From Bacteroidaceae bacterium (GTDB lineage: Bacteria > Bacteroidota > Bacteroidia > Bacteroidales > Bacteroidaceae): a DNA stretch of 64,000 bases. Positions 44,701-53,808 of the stretch are shown in pieces. Under the pieces are notes generated by a model. The model made no database searches. It had not been told where the DNA came from and saw only the letters and a list, made by a program, of their open reading frames with translations. How positions within the stretch are numbered: the stretch's first letter is position 1; every line of letters begins with the position of its first letter. Location: contig JAFYWV010000064.1 of the NCBI GenBank assembly GCA_017546505.1, positions 1 to 64,000 on the forward strand. The letters run 5' to 3'. Position numbers and translations under genes: made by a program.

Positions 44701-44980
44701 AGCCATCTCAAACAAGAATGTTGCCGAATGGTTCGACGGGAATTATAAACTTTACAACGAATGTACCATATTGAGCAACGGTGAGAGAAAAAGCCGTCGC
44801 CCCGACCGCGTGATGGTAAAAGGAAACACGGCTGTAGTCGTAGACTACAAGTTCGGTAAAGTGAACAAGGATTACAACAACCAAGTGAAAGATTATATGA
44901 CCCTTTTGAGCGATATCGGTTACAGCAACGTCAAGGGTTATGTATGGTATGTAAATTTGAATAAGATAGAGGAGGTTTAG
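41780..44980 (+). CDS. addA: AddA-like helicase-nuclease
   Basis: The protein has 1066 aa of the UvrD-like superfamily 1 helicases fused to a nuclease. Walker A ASAGSGKT is at residues 10-17, motif Ia VTFTNKATAEMKERI near 45, Walker B FIDEFQDTSKLQW near 375, and motif VMTIHKSKGLEF (reading IMTIHKSKGLEF) near 732, then VATTRAK. The C-terminal PD-(D/E)XK nuclease is seen as RRPDRVM and VVDYKFG near 1020-1032. It works with AddB on double-strand ends to load recombination. It starts 5 bp after sbcC and 3 bp before addB. Confidence 0.9.
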   Translation: MNDNLKIYRASAGSGKTFTLALEYIKLLINDPYSYRRILAVTFTNKATAEMKERILSKLYGVANMLPDSNDYLQKIMEQMPEFDKQKIASRAQEALDLLLHDYGHFRIQTIDAFFQSLLRGLAKELDLNGDIEISLEDKELLSDAVDTYIKNLEPNTADFSQVVSYIESKLISGKQWRVGNELKSFAKNITKEEYQQRGDKLREEIEQDNGALLTKFYDEITEKKQKLEETTKKLAEEFFLLAQGCDATDFKGNESGIWGTFKKMRNGEIVKWPQTKAALASTPEKISAKCTKVNEIAALIKEAVPLYDEYINCELSLENYHQLGLLNNIAATLKEENTRENRFLLAETTHLLSTMVANNTSFIFEKIGTEIDHIFIDEFQDTSKLQWTCFEVLLKEVLARGNFNLIVGDVKQSIYRWRNSDWNIMNNIGSYFRRDQISYGNQDVKIDGITYKSTNYRSDRRIIEYNNALYRAAIESIKTSFKEKISQQGIKEIEQAYSDVEQAVPSKKEKTLVGYVEHRLIKKNNAGDKFVDNAVIQLMDTLHHLIEEKGVSPGEIAILMRTKKERMQLVVDAFNKRFPHLKIVSDEAYRLSSSLTVQLIISALRYIAQPTDKVNIANMIRLYEKVINGVEQNFTDKINGNIEEFIPTDFRSSLQRLKELPLYEMIEQLLALLDISKAKDEEAYIYTFLDCAAQFINSRSSDINKLLKAWEESINEKSIPAESVDSVRIMTIHKSKGLEFHTVIIPLCDWILTGDNRTMLWCKPTAKPYDTLSLLPINCKKEMKDSTFQKEYYDEYLYQVVDNLNILYVATTRAKSNLFIFTDGSNGRGENVSKLMNTIVDNIVHLPGSKYDKDAGIFTFGDIVCGKAKEKTEKEENEKNPFEVKPEVTMQPFVYYDSRVEFRQSNETERFLTNDDEKMAKQYEYIEDGKLMHLVMSGITGVADIRPTLDRLMIEGLIASIEQYEKIRRLVERAISNKNVAEWFDGNYKLYNECTILSNGERKSRRPDRVMVKGNTAVVVDYKFGKVNKDYNNQVKDYMTLLSDIGYSNVKGYVWYVNLNKIEEV

Positions 44981-44983
44981 CAG

Positions 44984-47935
44984 ATGACACCATTTTTAAA
45001 AATTGTAGCAGACGATATATATGAGAAATTCAACGGGAGACTGGAAGATATAGCCATCGTTTTCCCCAACAAACGTGCGTGTCTCTTCTTCAGCGAGTAT
45101 CTTTTGAAGAAGAACGGTGGCAAAGCAATGTGGAGCCCGCGTTATATGACAATCGGTGAGCTGTTCCAAAAGAACAGCAAGCTGGCAGTGTGCGACCCGG
45201 TGTTGGCTGTGAGCAAACTATACAAGAAATATGTCCGCCCCATAAAACCCGATGAGACTGAAGATGAGTATGAAAAGAGTGTGGAATCCCTTGATGAGTT
45301 CTACTATTGGGGCGAGATCTTGTTGAAGGATTTTGACGATGTAGACAAGCATCTTGTCAATGCCAAAGAGCTCTTTTCAAACATCAAGGAGCTGCGCGAA
45401 CTCGGCAATGGAAAGGGAACACTCACACAGGAGCAGATGAAGTCTATCGGACAGTTCTTTACAAATTTCAACATTGACCAGACAAGCGAAATAAAAGATA
45501 ATTTCATTGGTATCTGGGAGCGTCTCTATTCGGTCTACAGCGGTTTTAGGGAGTCCCTTCGCAGCGAAAACCTTGCATACGAAGGAATGCTCTACCGCGA
45601 TGTCATAGAAAACAGTGAAAACATAACGCTGGAGCAGGACAAATATATATTTGTGGGCTTCAACGCTTTGAATGACGTTGAAAAGAGACTCTTTGACATT
45701 GTCAATAAACGTGGAAAAGCTATCTTCTATTGGGATTACGACACACATTACACCGCAAATCCAAGGCACGAAGCCGGGAATTTTATGCGCGAGAACCTTC
45801 AACGTTTTCCCAATGCATTGAAAAGCACACTTTTCAACAACCTTTCAGGCGAAAAGAGCCTTACCATAGTGGAGACAGGAAACGAGAGCATTGAGACACG
45901 CTATCTCTCCACCTGGCTTCAGAACAATCTTACAAAGGACGAGATTGATACAGCCATAGTCCTTTGTGACGAAACAATGCTTGAATCAGTCATACACACA
46001 TTGCCAACTGAAGCAAATGGACACTCCCTGCAACATCTGAACGTTACTATGGGTTTTCCTGTTTCACACACACCCATTTTCACATTGATAAAACAACTCA
46101 TTGAACTTGGTACGCGTGGCTGGAGCGAGAAACACAACCGCTATACACTCTCCTTTGTCAGTGAGGTGCTGAACCACCCCTATGTAGTGCGTTGCAGTGA
46201 GAATGCTGTGGCGTTGCGTAATGAATTGCTTGTTGAGAAAACGTTTTTTCCTAAATATGAAACGCTTGCGAAAGACGAATTCCTCTCTCGCATTTTCATC
46301 CATCGTGGCGAAAACAAAGAGTGGCTCGACGATATGCTTGCAACAATCAAAAGCATAGCCAAGACATATACAAGCACCGACAACGAACTCTCTTTGTACG
46401 AAAAAGTTTTTGTTGAAGCCATATATAAGACCTATACACAGATACAACGTTTCAGGAGCCTTGTCGACAGCGGTGAGCTGCAGTTGAAAAAATCAACTCT
46501 GGGACGTCTGCTGACAAGAGTCCTCTCAACATCCACTATGCCTTTTCACGGTGAACCTGTCGTTGGACTGCAGATTATGGGATTGCTCGAAACACGCAAC
46601 CTCGACTTCAAGAATATAATACTTCTTGGTGTGAACGAAGGCAATCTGCCCAAGAGGAGCAGTGAGAACTCATACATTCCACATAACCTGCGCCGTGCCT
46701 TTGGCCTTACACTCAGCGAGCATCGCGACTCCATATATGCCTACTATTTCTACCGCCTGTTGCAACGTGCCGAAAACGTCACTTTGGTCTACGACAATTC
46801 GGCCGACGGCAAGAACCGCGGCGAGTGTTCGCGTTACATTCTTCAACTATTGGGTGACAAGCTCTACGATGCCAAGCGCATAGCACTCACCTCTCAACAG
46901 GGCAACAGCGTTATCGAAACTGGAGCAATAGAAAAGAGCGACGCAATAGTTCACAAACTTAGAGAACGTTTCGACAGAAGTATAAACAAAAATGCAAAAC
47001 CAATAACACCATCTGCAATAAACAAATATCTAAGGTGCGGCTTGAGCTTCTTCTACTATTATGTGTTGGGCATAAAAAAAGCCGATGAGATAAATGACGA
47101 GGTGCAGAATATGGATTTCGGCAACATTTTCCACAAGGCCGCCGATACTCTTTATAAAGAATTGGCAGCACGTGGAAAGGGAGTTATATACAAAGAGACG
47201 CTTGAACCCTACGTAAAGAGTGAGCAACTGTTGTACAAATATATCGACAATGCCTTCTCCAGCGAATTCTTCAATGGCAACAAAGTTGAGTATAACGGAG
47301 AGCAATATATAAACCGCGGAGTCTTGCACCACTTTCTTCTCAGACTCGTAAAAATGGATTACCGCTATGCACCGTTCGTCTATATTGGTGGTGAGAGGCT
47401 TATAAGTATGCCCTATACCATAAAATGCCCGGGGTATGACATTGATGCATCCATTGGTGGAACTATTGACCGTGTAGACATAAAAGATGGTACAATAAAC
47501 ATCATTGATTACAAGACCGGTCAAAAGAGCAACGACACCAAGACCTCGCTCGATGAGATATTTGCCGATGAGATAACATCGGCCGGCAACAGAAGACAAG
47601 CCTTCCTCTACTCCATCATACTCGATGAATTGTTGAATGGAGCAACTGTTGTGGGAGATGAGGATTTTGAATGGATTGAAAAAGTAAAGGCACAACCTGC
47701 CAGGAGAATATCTCCGTCGCTGTTGTACATACACGCACCGACAATCACACAGCGCGAGAACTTTGTAATAGATGTCTCTTCAGCACCTGTTACAGATATA
47801 AAGACAATCAAAGAGGAGTATCTATCGAAGCTGGACAATGTGTTGAAAGAGATTTTCTCTTCGGGAAAGTTCACCCCTGCAACAGACTGCAAAAAGTGCG
47901 AGTTCTGCGACTATAGAAATATTTGCGGAAAATAG
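44984..47935 (+). CDS. addB: AddB-like nuclease with iron-sulfur cysteines
   Basis: The protein has 983 aa. The N-terminal half is helicase-like but lacks a GKT Walker A (AIVFPNKRACLFF replaces it), as in AddB-type subunits found next to a UvrD-like partner. The C-terminal nuclease has IDYKTGQ near 845. Four cysteines can hold a 4Fe-4S cluster: one near residue 686 (LRCGLSFFYYY) and CxxCxxxxxC at Cys972, Cys975 and Cys981. It starts 3 bp after addA, so the complex is made from one mRNA, and ends at a long hairpin. Confidence 0.88.
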   Translation: MTPFLKIVADDIYEKFNGRLEDIAIVFPNKRACLFFSEYLLKKNGGKAMWSPRYMTIGELFQKNSKLAVCDPVLAVSKLYKKYVRPIKPDETEDEYEKSVESLDEFYYWGEILLKDFDDVDKHLVNAKELFSNIKELRELGNGKGTLTQEQMKSIGQFFTNFNIDQTSEIKDNFIGIWERLYSVYSGFRESLRSENLAYEGMLYRDVIENSENITLEQDKYIFVGFNALNDVEKRLFDIVNKRGKAIFYWDYDTHYTANPRHEAGNFMRENLQRFPNALKSTLFNNLSGEKSLTIVETGNESIETRYLSTWLQNNLTKDEIDTAIVLCDETMLESVIHTLPTEANGHSLQHLNVTMGFPVSHTPIFTLIKQLIELGTRGWSEKHNRYTLSFVSEVLNHPYVVRCSENAVALRNELLVEKTFFPKYETLAKDEFLSRIFIHRGENKEWLDDMLATIKSIAKTYTSTDNELSLYEKVFVEAIYKTYTQIQRFRSLVDSGELQLKKSTLGRLLTRVLSTSTMPFHGEPVVGLQIMGLLETRNLDFKNIILLGVNEGNLPKRSSENSYIPHNLRRAFGLTLSEHRDSIYAYYFYRLLQRAENVTLVYDNSADGKNRGECSRYILQLLGDKLYDAKRIALTSQQGNSVIETGAIEKSDAIVHKLRERFDRSINKNAKPITPSAINKYLRCGLSFFYYYVLGIKKADEINDEVQNMDFGNIFHKAADTLYKELAARGKGVIYKETLEPYVKSEQLLYKYIDNAFSSEFFNGNKVEYNGEQYINRGVLHHFLLRLVKMDYRYAPFVYIGGERLISMPYTIKCPGYDIDASIGGTIDRVDIKDGTINIIDYKTGQKSNDTKTSLDEIFADEITSAGNRRQAFLYSIILDELLNGATVVGDEDFEWIEKVKAQPARRISPSLLYIHAPTITQRENFVIDVSSAPVTDIKTIKEEYLSKLDNVLKEIFSSGKFTPATDCKKCEFCDYRNICGK

Positions 47936-47975
47936 AAATCCGGCAGAGCCCGATAACTTTCTGTAGATTATAACA

Positions 47976-48026
47976 ATTATTAACACTATGCAGGAAAACA
48001 AAACTCATCTGCATAGTGTTAATAAT
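47976..48026 (+). terminator. Hairpin ending the sbcDC-addAB transcript
   Basis: ATTATTAACACTATGCAG pairs perfectly with CTGCATAGTGTTAATAAT around a 15-nt loop. The T-run is absent, so termination strength is uncertain. Confidence 0.6.
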
Positions 48027-48150
48027 ATGTGTTTTTCATAGTAATAGATTCAATACGGCACTCCTGCCTGTGAAGGTCGGAAGCCGACGGACAAAAGCGT
48101 TTGTCCGGAACAGAAAGCCACGTCGTTCCCCTAAGGCGTGGCTTTTTTTT
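48027..48150 (+). ncRNA. Candidate small structured RNA ending in a strong terminator
   Basis: Within about 120 bp are four hairpins: GGCA/TGCC (48057-48068), GTCGG/CCGAC (48076-48088), GGACAAA/TTTGTCC (48089-48106) and the terminator AAAGCCACG/CGTGGCTTT with eight T (48114-48150). CTGT (48068-48071) can pair with ACAG (48110-48113), closing a three-way junction around the two central hairpins. A second strong plus-strand terminator so soon after the addB hairpin suggests a separate transcript. No promoter is clear (TAGATTCA at 48045-48052 is weak) and no known RNA family was recognised. The region also forms the 3' end of the U32 gene on the minus strand. Confidence 0.35.
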
Positions 48151-49972
48151 ACTCTGCAACCACCCTCATCACGCACTCTTTGCAATCAAAAGCCAAACGG
48201 AATTTGCGGCCATCACCGGAAACAATGTAGAATGGTTCTTTGAAAGGAGGTCTCTTTCCGTTTTTTGTACACCACCCCAAGCTATGCTTTATGCAGTGCT
48301 TGCAAAACATCACAGTTGCTCCCTCTTTACCTTCAAGTTCAAAGGCCGGTTGCAAATCTGTCACTTTGTGCTGTTTGTAGAAAAGCTGCGCATACCTGTT
48401 GGCTACATTTCCCTTATAGTCGAGTTTTGTTGTGATATATTCCACATCGTTATCTTTCAGTCGCATATCATTGCGTTCAACAGCGGAACGTCTGTTCTTC
48501 AGTATAATATCGCACAGCGTGCGGCGCATTTCGGCAAGGAGTGACGATGGCACAAACCACCCACCGGATAGTTGCACATCTACCCCCTCAACCTCAAACG
48601 GTGTATTACCCCACTTGCCAAGCTGAGTGATGATATTCTCGCGTTGCGATGAACGTGCCAACTCCTTTTTGAACGGGAACTCAACAGAATGTTGCACACC
48701 GCTTTCGTCTGTCGCCTGCAAACAGAAACCGAATGCCGTGTCACTGAATGTCAGGAAAATCCCTATGCGTCTGGGAGCATCGGGGCGCGATAGCTGTCGT
48801 TCAAACTCACAATCATAATTGCGGAAAAACACATCTCCACTCTCAATCTGCGGCATTGACTGCGGAAACACCCTGTTGCCCTCTACCCTGTTTATCCTGA
48901 AGCCGTGCAATTTACCGTCGTTGCCCACAAAACAGGCACCGTCCCCGTTATTGAACTCGCCACCCACAACTGTAAAATAGTTGCGCGACACAAATTTCAC
49001 ACGCCCTATGTATTCGCCTTTCGATTTTGGACTTTCGAATGACGTCATTCCCTCTTTCGAGCCATAAAGCATATAATCGGTAAAACCACGGTTGAAACTC
49101 TTTTCGGGTGCAGGCATAAATTGCGGATAGCTTTTGCCCAAAGAGGCACGTTCATACTCTTTGCGTCTTGCAAATATTTCATCAAGCCTTGCACGATAAT
49201 ATGCTGTGATATTCTTTACGTACGATGCGTCCTTCAATCGCCCTTCAATCTTCAATGAGGTGACGCCCGCATCAAGCAACTCCTCAAGCGAGCCCGAGCG
49301 GTTCATATCCTTCAATGACAGCAGATGCTTGTCGTGCTCAATCACTCTACCTTCGGTATCCACAAGGTCAAATGCAAGACGGCAGAACTGTGCGCACGCG
49401 CCACGATTGGCACTGCGGCCATAACAATGCTGCGAGGCATAGCACTGGCCGCTGTAGCTCACGCATAGCGCGCCGTGAACAAAGACCTCAAGCTCGGTGT
49501 CGGGTACAGCTGTATTTATCTCCTTAATCTGTTCAAGTGACAATTCACGCGCAAGTACCACGCGTGGAAAACCGACATCCGACAGAAATTTCACCTTCTC
49601 AACGGTGCGGTTATCCATCTGTGTGCTCGCGTGCAGTGGAATGGGTGGAATATCCATTCCGGCAATTCCCGTATCCTGTACAATGAGAGCATCTGCACCA
49701 ATGTCATACAACTCCTTCACAAGTTGTTCGACAGCTGCAATCTCCTCGTCATAAACAATGGTGTTCAAGGTAACATATACCTTGACACCAAAAATGTGAG
49801 CATAATCAACCAGACGGGCTATATCATCAACCGAATTGCCGGCAGCCTGTCGTGCACCAAAGCGCGCAGCTCCAATATACACGGCATCGGCACCGTGATT
49901 TATGGCAGCAACACCTGTTTCATAATCTTTTGCCGGAGCCAAAAGCTCTATTTTACGAGGGGGATGTGACAT
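48149..49972 (-). CDS. U32-family RNA-modification protein (RlhA/TrhP-like)
   Basis: The protein has 607 aa. The U32 domain (1-290) has IELLAPAKDYETGVAAINHGADAVYIG, the HASTQMDN segment, EVFVHGALCVSYSGQCYASQ and an iron-sulfur-type cysteine set (Cys about 170-195, RGACAQFCRL). The second half matches the DUF3656 collagenase-like domain, ending with MFCKHCIKHSLGWC and CVMR. Characterised members hydroxylate tRNA U34 (TrhP/YegQ) or 23S rRNA C2501 (RlhA) rather than cut protein. The extra C-terminal domain favours an RlhA-like role. Confidence 0.82.
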   Translation of the reverse strand: MSHPPRKIELLAPAKDYETGVAAINHGADAVYIGAARFGARQAAGNSVDDIARLVDYAHIFGVKVYVTLNTIVYDEEIAAVEQLVKELYDIGADALIVQDTGIAGMDIPPIPLHASTQMDNRTVEKVKFLSDVGFPRVVLARELSLEQIKEINTAVPDTELEVFVHGALCVSYSGQCYASQHCYGRSANRGACAQFCRLAFDLVDTEGRVIEHDKHLLSLKDMNRSGSLEELLDAGVTSLKIEGRLKDASYVKNITAYYRARLDEIFARRKEYERASLGKSYPQFMPAPEKSFNRGFTDYMLYGSKEGMTSFESPKSKGEYIGRVKFVSRNYFTVVGGEFNNGDGACFVGNDGKLHGFRINRVEGNRVFPQSMPQIESGDVFFRNYDCEFERQLSRPDAPRRIGIFLTFSDTAFGFCLQATDESGVQHSVEFPFKKELARSSQRENIITQLGKWGNTPFEVEGVDVQLSGGWFVPSSLLAEMRRTLCDIILKNRRSAVERNDMRLKDNDVEYITTKLDYKGNVANRYAQLFYKQHKVTDLQPAFELEGKEGATVMFCKHCIKHSLGWCTKNGKRPPFKEPFYIVSGDGRKFRLAFDCKECVMRVVAE

Positions 49973-50101
49973 TGTGTATGTATTAGTTTTCTTTGCACCG
50001 CGAATTTAGTTCAAAAATTGCAATATAAAAAACCGATTTGAATTCTTTATATGATTTGTACAAATTAGAACAAGAAGTCCTAATTTATTATAAAAGTTAT
50101 G

Positions 50102-50109
50102 TATATTTG
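50102..50109 (+). promoter_or_regulatory. -7 box of the coiled-coil lipoprotein gene
   Basis: TATATTTG is an exact -7 match, 57 bp before the ATG. There is no obvious -33 element. Confidence 0.45.
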
Positions 50110-50166
50110 TAGGTTCTAAACCGATGAATTTTTGTAACAACAAAGTATAAAATAATTCACATCGCT

Positions 50167-53100
50167 ATGAAAAAGAGATTAATTCTGACAAGTTTTTTGT
50201 TATGTCTGATTACAGCCGCGTGCTACGACGACGACATCAACAAGCTTGCAGGTCGCATTGACGCCCTGGAAAACACACAGATTGCAACGCTCAAAGAGCA
50301 AGTAGAAAACATTGAGAACACTCTACCCCGGTTGGAGAAGGCCGACAAAGAACTTGAAGGTTACATAAATAACCTGGAAGAGACTGCTGCAAATTTGCAG
50401 GATGAGCTCACTGCCACCGAAGAGAAAATTTTTGAGGTTGAGGAATCTCTGCAAATGTCGATTGCCGAGCTTGAGGCATCTCTCGAAGCATCGGACGCGG
50501 CACTCAGGGCCGAGTTGATTGACCGGTTGGAGACAACCCAGGCCGATATCCTTGCCCGTCTCGAGACAGCAAAAGCCGAGATGGAAAACGAACTGGCACA
50601 AATAAACGCCACAATAGAGCTGTTGCAAGCAAAGGACGACGCATTGGAAGCAAAGATTGCCGAGCTGAATGAATATGTAAACAGCGGCATAGAGAACAAC
50701 AAGAATTGGGCCGAGGCAACATTTGCAACACTAGACCAATACAACTCTCTTGTAGCAGAAATTGCAACAATAAAAGAGAATATCACCGCTATCAGCAATT
50801 CAATCACTGCATTGGACAAGAAATTCTCTGCAACCATCCAATCCGAGATTGACAAAACTTTGGAAGAGGTAAACAGTTCAATCCAGGCTTTGGACACAAA
50901 ATACTCGGGTGTCATTCAAACTGAAATTGAGAATGTTACAAAGTATATTAACGAGGAGATTGCCGGTGTAACATCAGAGATAACCTCAGCGCTTGGCAAG
51001 GCTGTTGCAGAAGCTAAGGATGAGATTACAAACGAATACACCTTAGCTATTTCATCGGCAATAGAAAACATCGAAGCCTCAATGAAATCGTGGGTAAACT
51101 CACAGCTGGCAGGTTACTACACCATTGAACAGGCCGATGCAAAGCTACTGACCGTACAACAGGAACTCGAGTCGCAGATGGCATCGCAGAAGGTTTATTT
51201 GGAGAACCTCATAAGCAACCTCTCGGCAGAACTAAACGAGCAGATTTCAACCAACGGCAATTTGATTGCAGCTCTTCAGAAGAGCATCGCCCAGCTTGAG
51301 CAGACTGATGCCGAGCAGGCTAAGATAATTGCCAGCAACTCAGGAAAAATAACAAAAAATGCCGAGGCAATAACCTCAAATACTCAAACAATCAGAAACA
51401 ATGCAACCGAGATTGAAAGCATAAAAGCGAGCATCGAGGCATTGCGTAATGAACTTGAGGGTGATTACAACGAAAAGATAAAGGAACTTGAAGAGGCTCT
51501 TGACAAGAAGATTGCCGAGAACAAGAAACTCATCGAAGCCAACAACTTGAAGATAAGCGCGAACTCAACTGCTATTGCCGAGAACAATAAAGCCATCGAA
51601 GCCTTGATGAAATCAACCAACGAGGCAATAAGCAATAATGCAAAGGAGATTGCAAAGAATGCCGAAAACATTGTTGTCAATGCCGAAAACATTGCAAAGA
51701 ATGCAGCGGCAATAGCCCGCAATGCAACAACATTGGACAACCACGCCAAGGCTATTGCACAGAATATGTTAGACATTATAGAATTGCAACAGGCCCTTGA
51801 GGATACCAAAGTTGAGATTGCCTTTGCTGTTGCTTCATCTATCGAAACAGCAATTGAAACCCTTGACGGCGAATTGCGCGGTGAGTTGAGCATACAGGTT
51901 GCAACCCTCAATACACGCATCACCAACGAGGTTGCCACAGTCAACTCAACCATCGACAAACTTACAGAGCGTGTCACAGCTCTTGAGAACGAGCTGAAGG
52001 AGATAAAGATTGTTATCTACAACATCCAGACCGATATTTCTGAAATGCAAGAGCAGATAGCTGCAATAATCAACCGCATACAGTCTGTTACATTCGTACC
52101 CGAATACTCTGACGGCAAAGCAACAATGCTTTACACAAATTCATCAGGTGGTATCACGGCAGGCGACGCTACTCTAAAATACGAGATACGCCCAGCATCG
52201 GTTGCCACAGAGTTGGCAAGTGTTTGGGAGACAGCATTGAAAGCCAAGGCTGTCTACACAAAGACACGTGCAGCCGGCGATTTCGTATCGCTCGACATAA
52301 AGAGCGCAACTGCAAATGAAGGCATTTTGGAGGTTGTCGTTTCGGGAGCAAACTTCTGCGAGGAGTTCTTCCGCAACGAAATCTCAGCAAGCATCTGTCT
52401 CGAAATCTCAAGCGGTTACAACTGCCTGACATCGGGCTACACTCAGATTATTCCTTGGGAAACCGGTGCTGTGGACATCCCCGATGCAAACTTAAAGGCA
52501 TACCTCACTGGAAAATACGATACAAACTCCGACGGTGAAATTTCACTCGACGAGGCAGAGGTTGTTACTGAAATCAACATTGCAGCATCACTGCTGCAAG
52601 TGAAGTCAATGTCAGGTATCGAGTATTTCAAGAACCTTGAGACACTCGACTGCTCATACAACAAAGTGGCAACACTTGACCTTGCAAGCAACAAAAAGCT
52701 CGCATACGTTAACGTCAGCAACAACAAACTCACTTCGCTTGTACTGCCCGCATCGGTTAAAACCCTCAATGCAGCAAACAACGAACTGACAACTATCAGG
52801 ACAAGTGCAGCAAAAGAGTTGACAACACTCAATGTTGCCGGCAACAAGTTGGCATCGCTCAATCTATCACAGAACAAGGCCCTTACATCATTGAACTGCA
52901 ACGACAACAAACTCGCATCGCTTGACGTCAGCGCAATAAAGCAACTGAAAACACTTGATGTTTCTGGTAATACAACTTTGACAGAATTAAATTGTTGGAA
53001 TGATTTTGACTTTACAACAACATCTTTAAGTATTGATAAAGGAGTTGATATACTAGATGTTACAGGCAAAAAAATCTGCCCTGAACTTGGTGACTTGATT

Positions 53101-53556
53101 AAGATAAATGGTGCTGCCGGCGTTGTTTTTGTCGTGTCGGATAAGAACTTCAAAATTATTTCAGTGGAAGAAACAAAGGCCAGTTGGGGACCAGAAGGAA
53201 TTGTTACTGATGCAGATAGCAGAGATGATGGTTGGGAAAATGTTAAAAAATTGAAAGAAAAAGGAATTTTTGAAAAATTCCCAGCTTTTGTCTGGTGCGA
53301 GAACTATGGAACAACAGATTGGTATCTTCCGGCAACTAATGAATTGATAATGATATACAATAACAAATCAACCATCAACTCAACATTGCAAGCAAATGGT
53401 TACACAACTATTTCTGACAATTATTATTGGTCTTCTTTTGAACACAATAATGGTAAAGGAGCTGACGCCGTCTATTTAAAGAATGGAGAAGTCGGTTACA
53501 GCAGTAGTCCTTTTAGACGTACTACAATGTTCGTTCGTGCTATCCTTGCTTTTTAA
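50167..53556 (+). CDS. Long coiled-coil surface lipoprotein with LRR and Lcl/DUF1566-like C-terminus
   Basis: The protein has 1129 aa. A lipoprotein signal (ITAAC, Cys19) is followed by a coiled coil of about 600 residues with repeated motifs such as NAEAITSNTQTIRNNATEIE and AKNAENIVVNAENIAKNA. A beta region (about 640-765) comes next, then an EF-hand-like DTNSDGEISLDEAE and a DUF-type leucine-rich repeat domain (about 770-935: LETLDCSYNKVATLDL). The last 190 residues form an Lcl/DUF1566-like C-type-lectin fold with WYLPATNEL and YYWSSFEHNNGKGADAVYLKNG (split here only by reading). This is probably a rod-like surface adhesin. The C-terminal module is more AT-rich from about 52960 on. Confidence 0.72.
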   Translation: MKKRLILTSFLLCLITAACYDDDINKLAGRIDALENTQIATLKEQVENIENTLPRLEKADKELEGYINNLEETAANLQDELTATEEKIFEVEESLQMSIAELEASLEASDAALRAELIDRLETTQADILARLETAKAEMENELAQINATIELLQAKDDALEAKIAELNEYVNSGIENNKNWAEATFATLDQYNSLVAEIATIKENITAISNSITALDKKFSATIQSEIDKTLEEVNSSIQALDTKYSGVIQTEIENVTKYINEEIAGVTSEITSALGKAVAEAKDEITNEYTLAISSAIENIEASMKSWVNSQLAGYYTIEQADAKLLTVQQELESQMASQKVYLENLISNLSAELNEQISTNGNLIAALQKSIAQLEQTDAEQAKIIASNSGKITKNAEAITSNTQTIRNNATEIESIKASIEALRNELEGDYNEKIKELEEALDKKIAENKKLIEANNLKISANSTAIAENNKAIEALMKSTNEAISNNAKEIAKNAENIVVNAENIAKNAAAIARNATTLDNHAKAIAQNMLDIIELQQALEDTKVEIAFAVASSIETAIETLDGELRGELSIQVATLNTRITNEVATVNSTIDKLTERVTALENELKEIKIVIYNIQTDISEMQEQIAAIINRIQSVTFVPEYSDGKATMLYTNSSGGITAGDATLKYEIRPASVATELASVWETALKAKAVYTKTRAAGDFVSLDIKSATANEGILEVVVSGANFCEEFFRNEISASICLEISSGYNCLTSGYTQIIPWETGAVDIPDANLKAYLTGKYDTNSDGEISLDEAEVVTEINIAASLLQVKSMSGIEYFKNLETLDCSYNKVATLDLASNKKLAYVNVSNNKLTSLVLPASVKTLNAANNELTTIRTSAAKELTTLNVAGNKLASLNLSQNKALTSLNCNDNKLASLDVSAIKQLKTLDVSGNTTLTELNCWNDFDFTTTSLSIDKGVDILDVTGKKICPELGDLIKINGAAGVVFVVSDKNFKIISVEETKASWGPEGIVTDADSRDDGWENVKKLKEKGIFEKFPAFVWCENYGTTDWYLPATNELIMIYNNKSTINSTLQANGYTTISDNYYWSSFEHNNGKGADAVYLKNGEVGYSSSPFRRTTMFVRAILAF

Positions 53557-53576
53557 TTTACTAATAGTTCTTTAAA

Positions 53577-53615
53577 TATAAAACTGCTGCAACTTTGGGT
53601 TGCAGCAGTTTTATA
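53577..53615 (+). terminator. Intrinsic terminator of the coiled-coil gene
   Basis: TATAAAACTGCTGCAAC pairs with GTTGCAGCAGTTTTATA around TTTGG, a 17-bp perfect stem. Confidence 0.85.
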
Positions 53616-53774
53616 TTTAGTTGTCCCTGCGGAGACAATGTTGCGAGTTAGTGAGTGCAGAATCAAGTTTACTTGGATTGTGCCGAGCGTAAGCAACGTC
53701 ACCGAAAGTAAAGCGACGATAGAGTTTCAAATACTCCGACAACCATATTCACCCTAAAATTATTTCCCTTTTCA

Positions 53775-53804
53775 TTGCAACACCGTTTTTTTTTATTAAA
53801 TTTG
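53775..53804 (+). promoter_or_regulatory. Promoter of the HU-CCDC81/SPOR gene
   Basis: TTG (53775-53777), a 19-bp spacer and TAAATTTG (53797-53804). The -7 box ends 4 bp before the GTG start codon, so the transcript probably begins at or beside the start codon. Confidence 0.65.
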
Positions 53805-53808
53805 CTTC

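Noticed and set aside
50167..53556. Diversity-generating retroelement target
   Set aside because: The C-terminal fold is suggestive, but no reverse transcriptase, template repeat or accessory gene is in the window.
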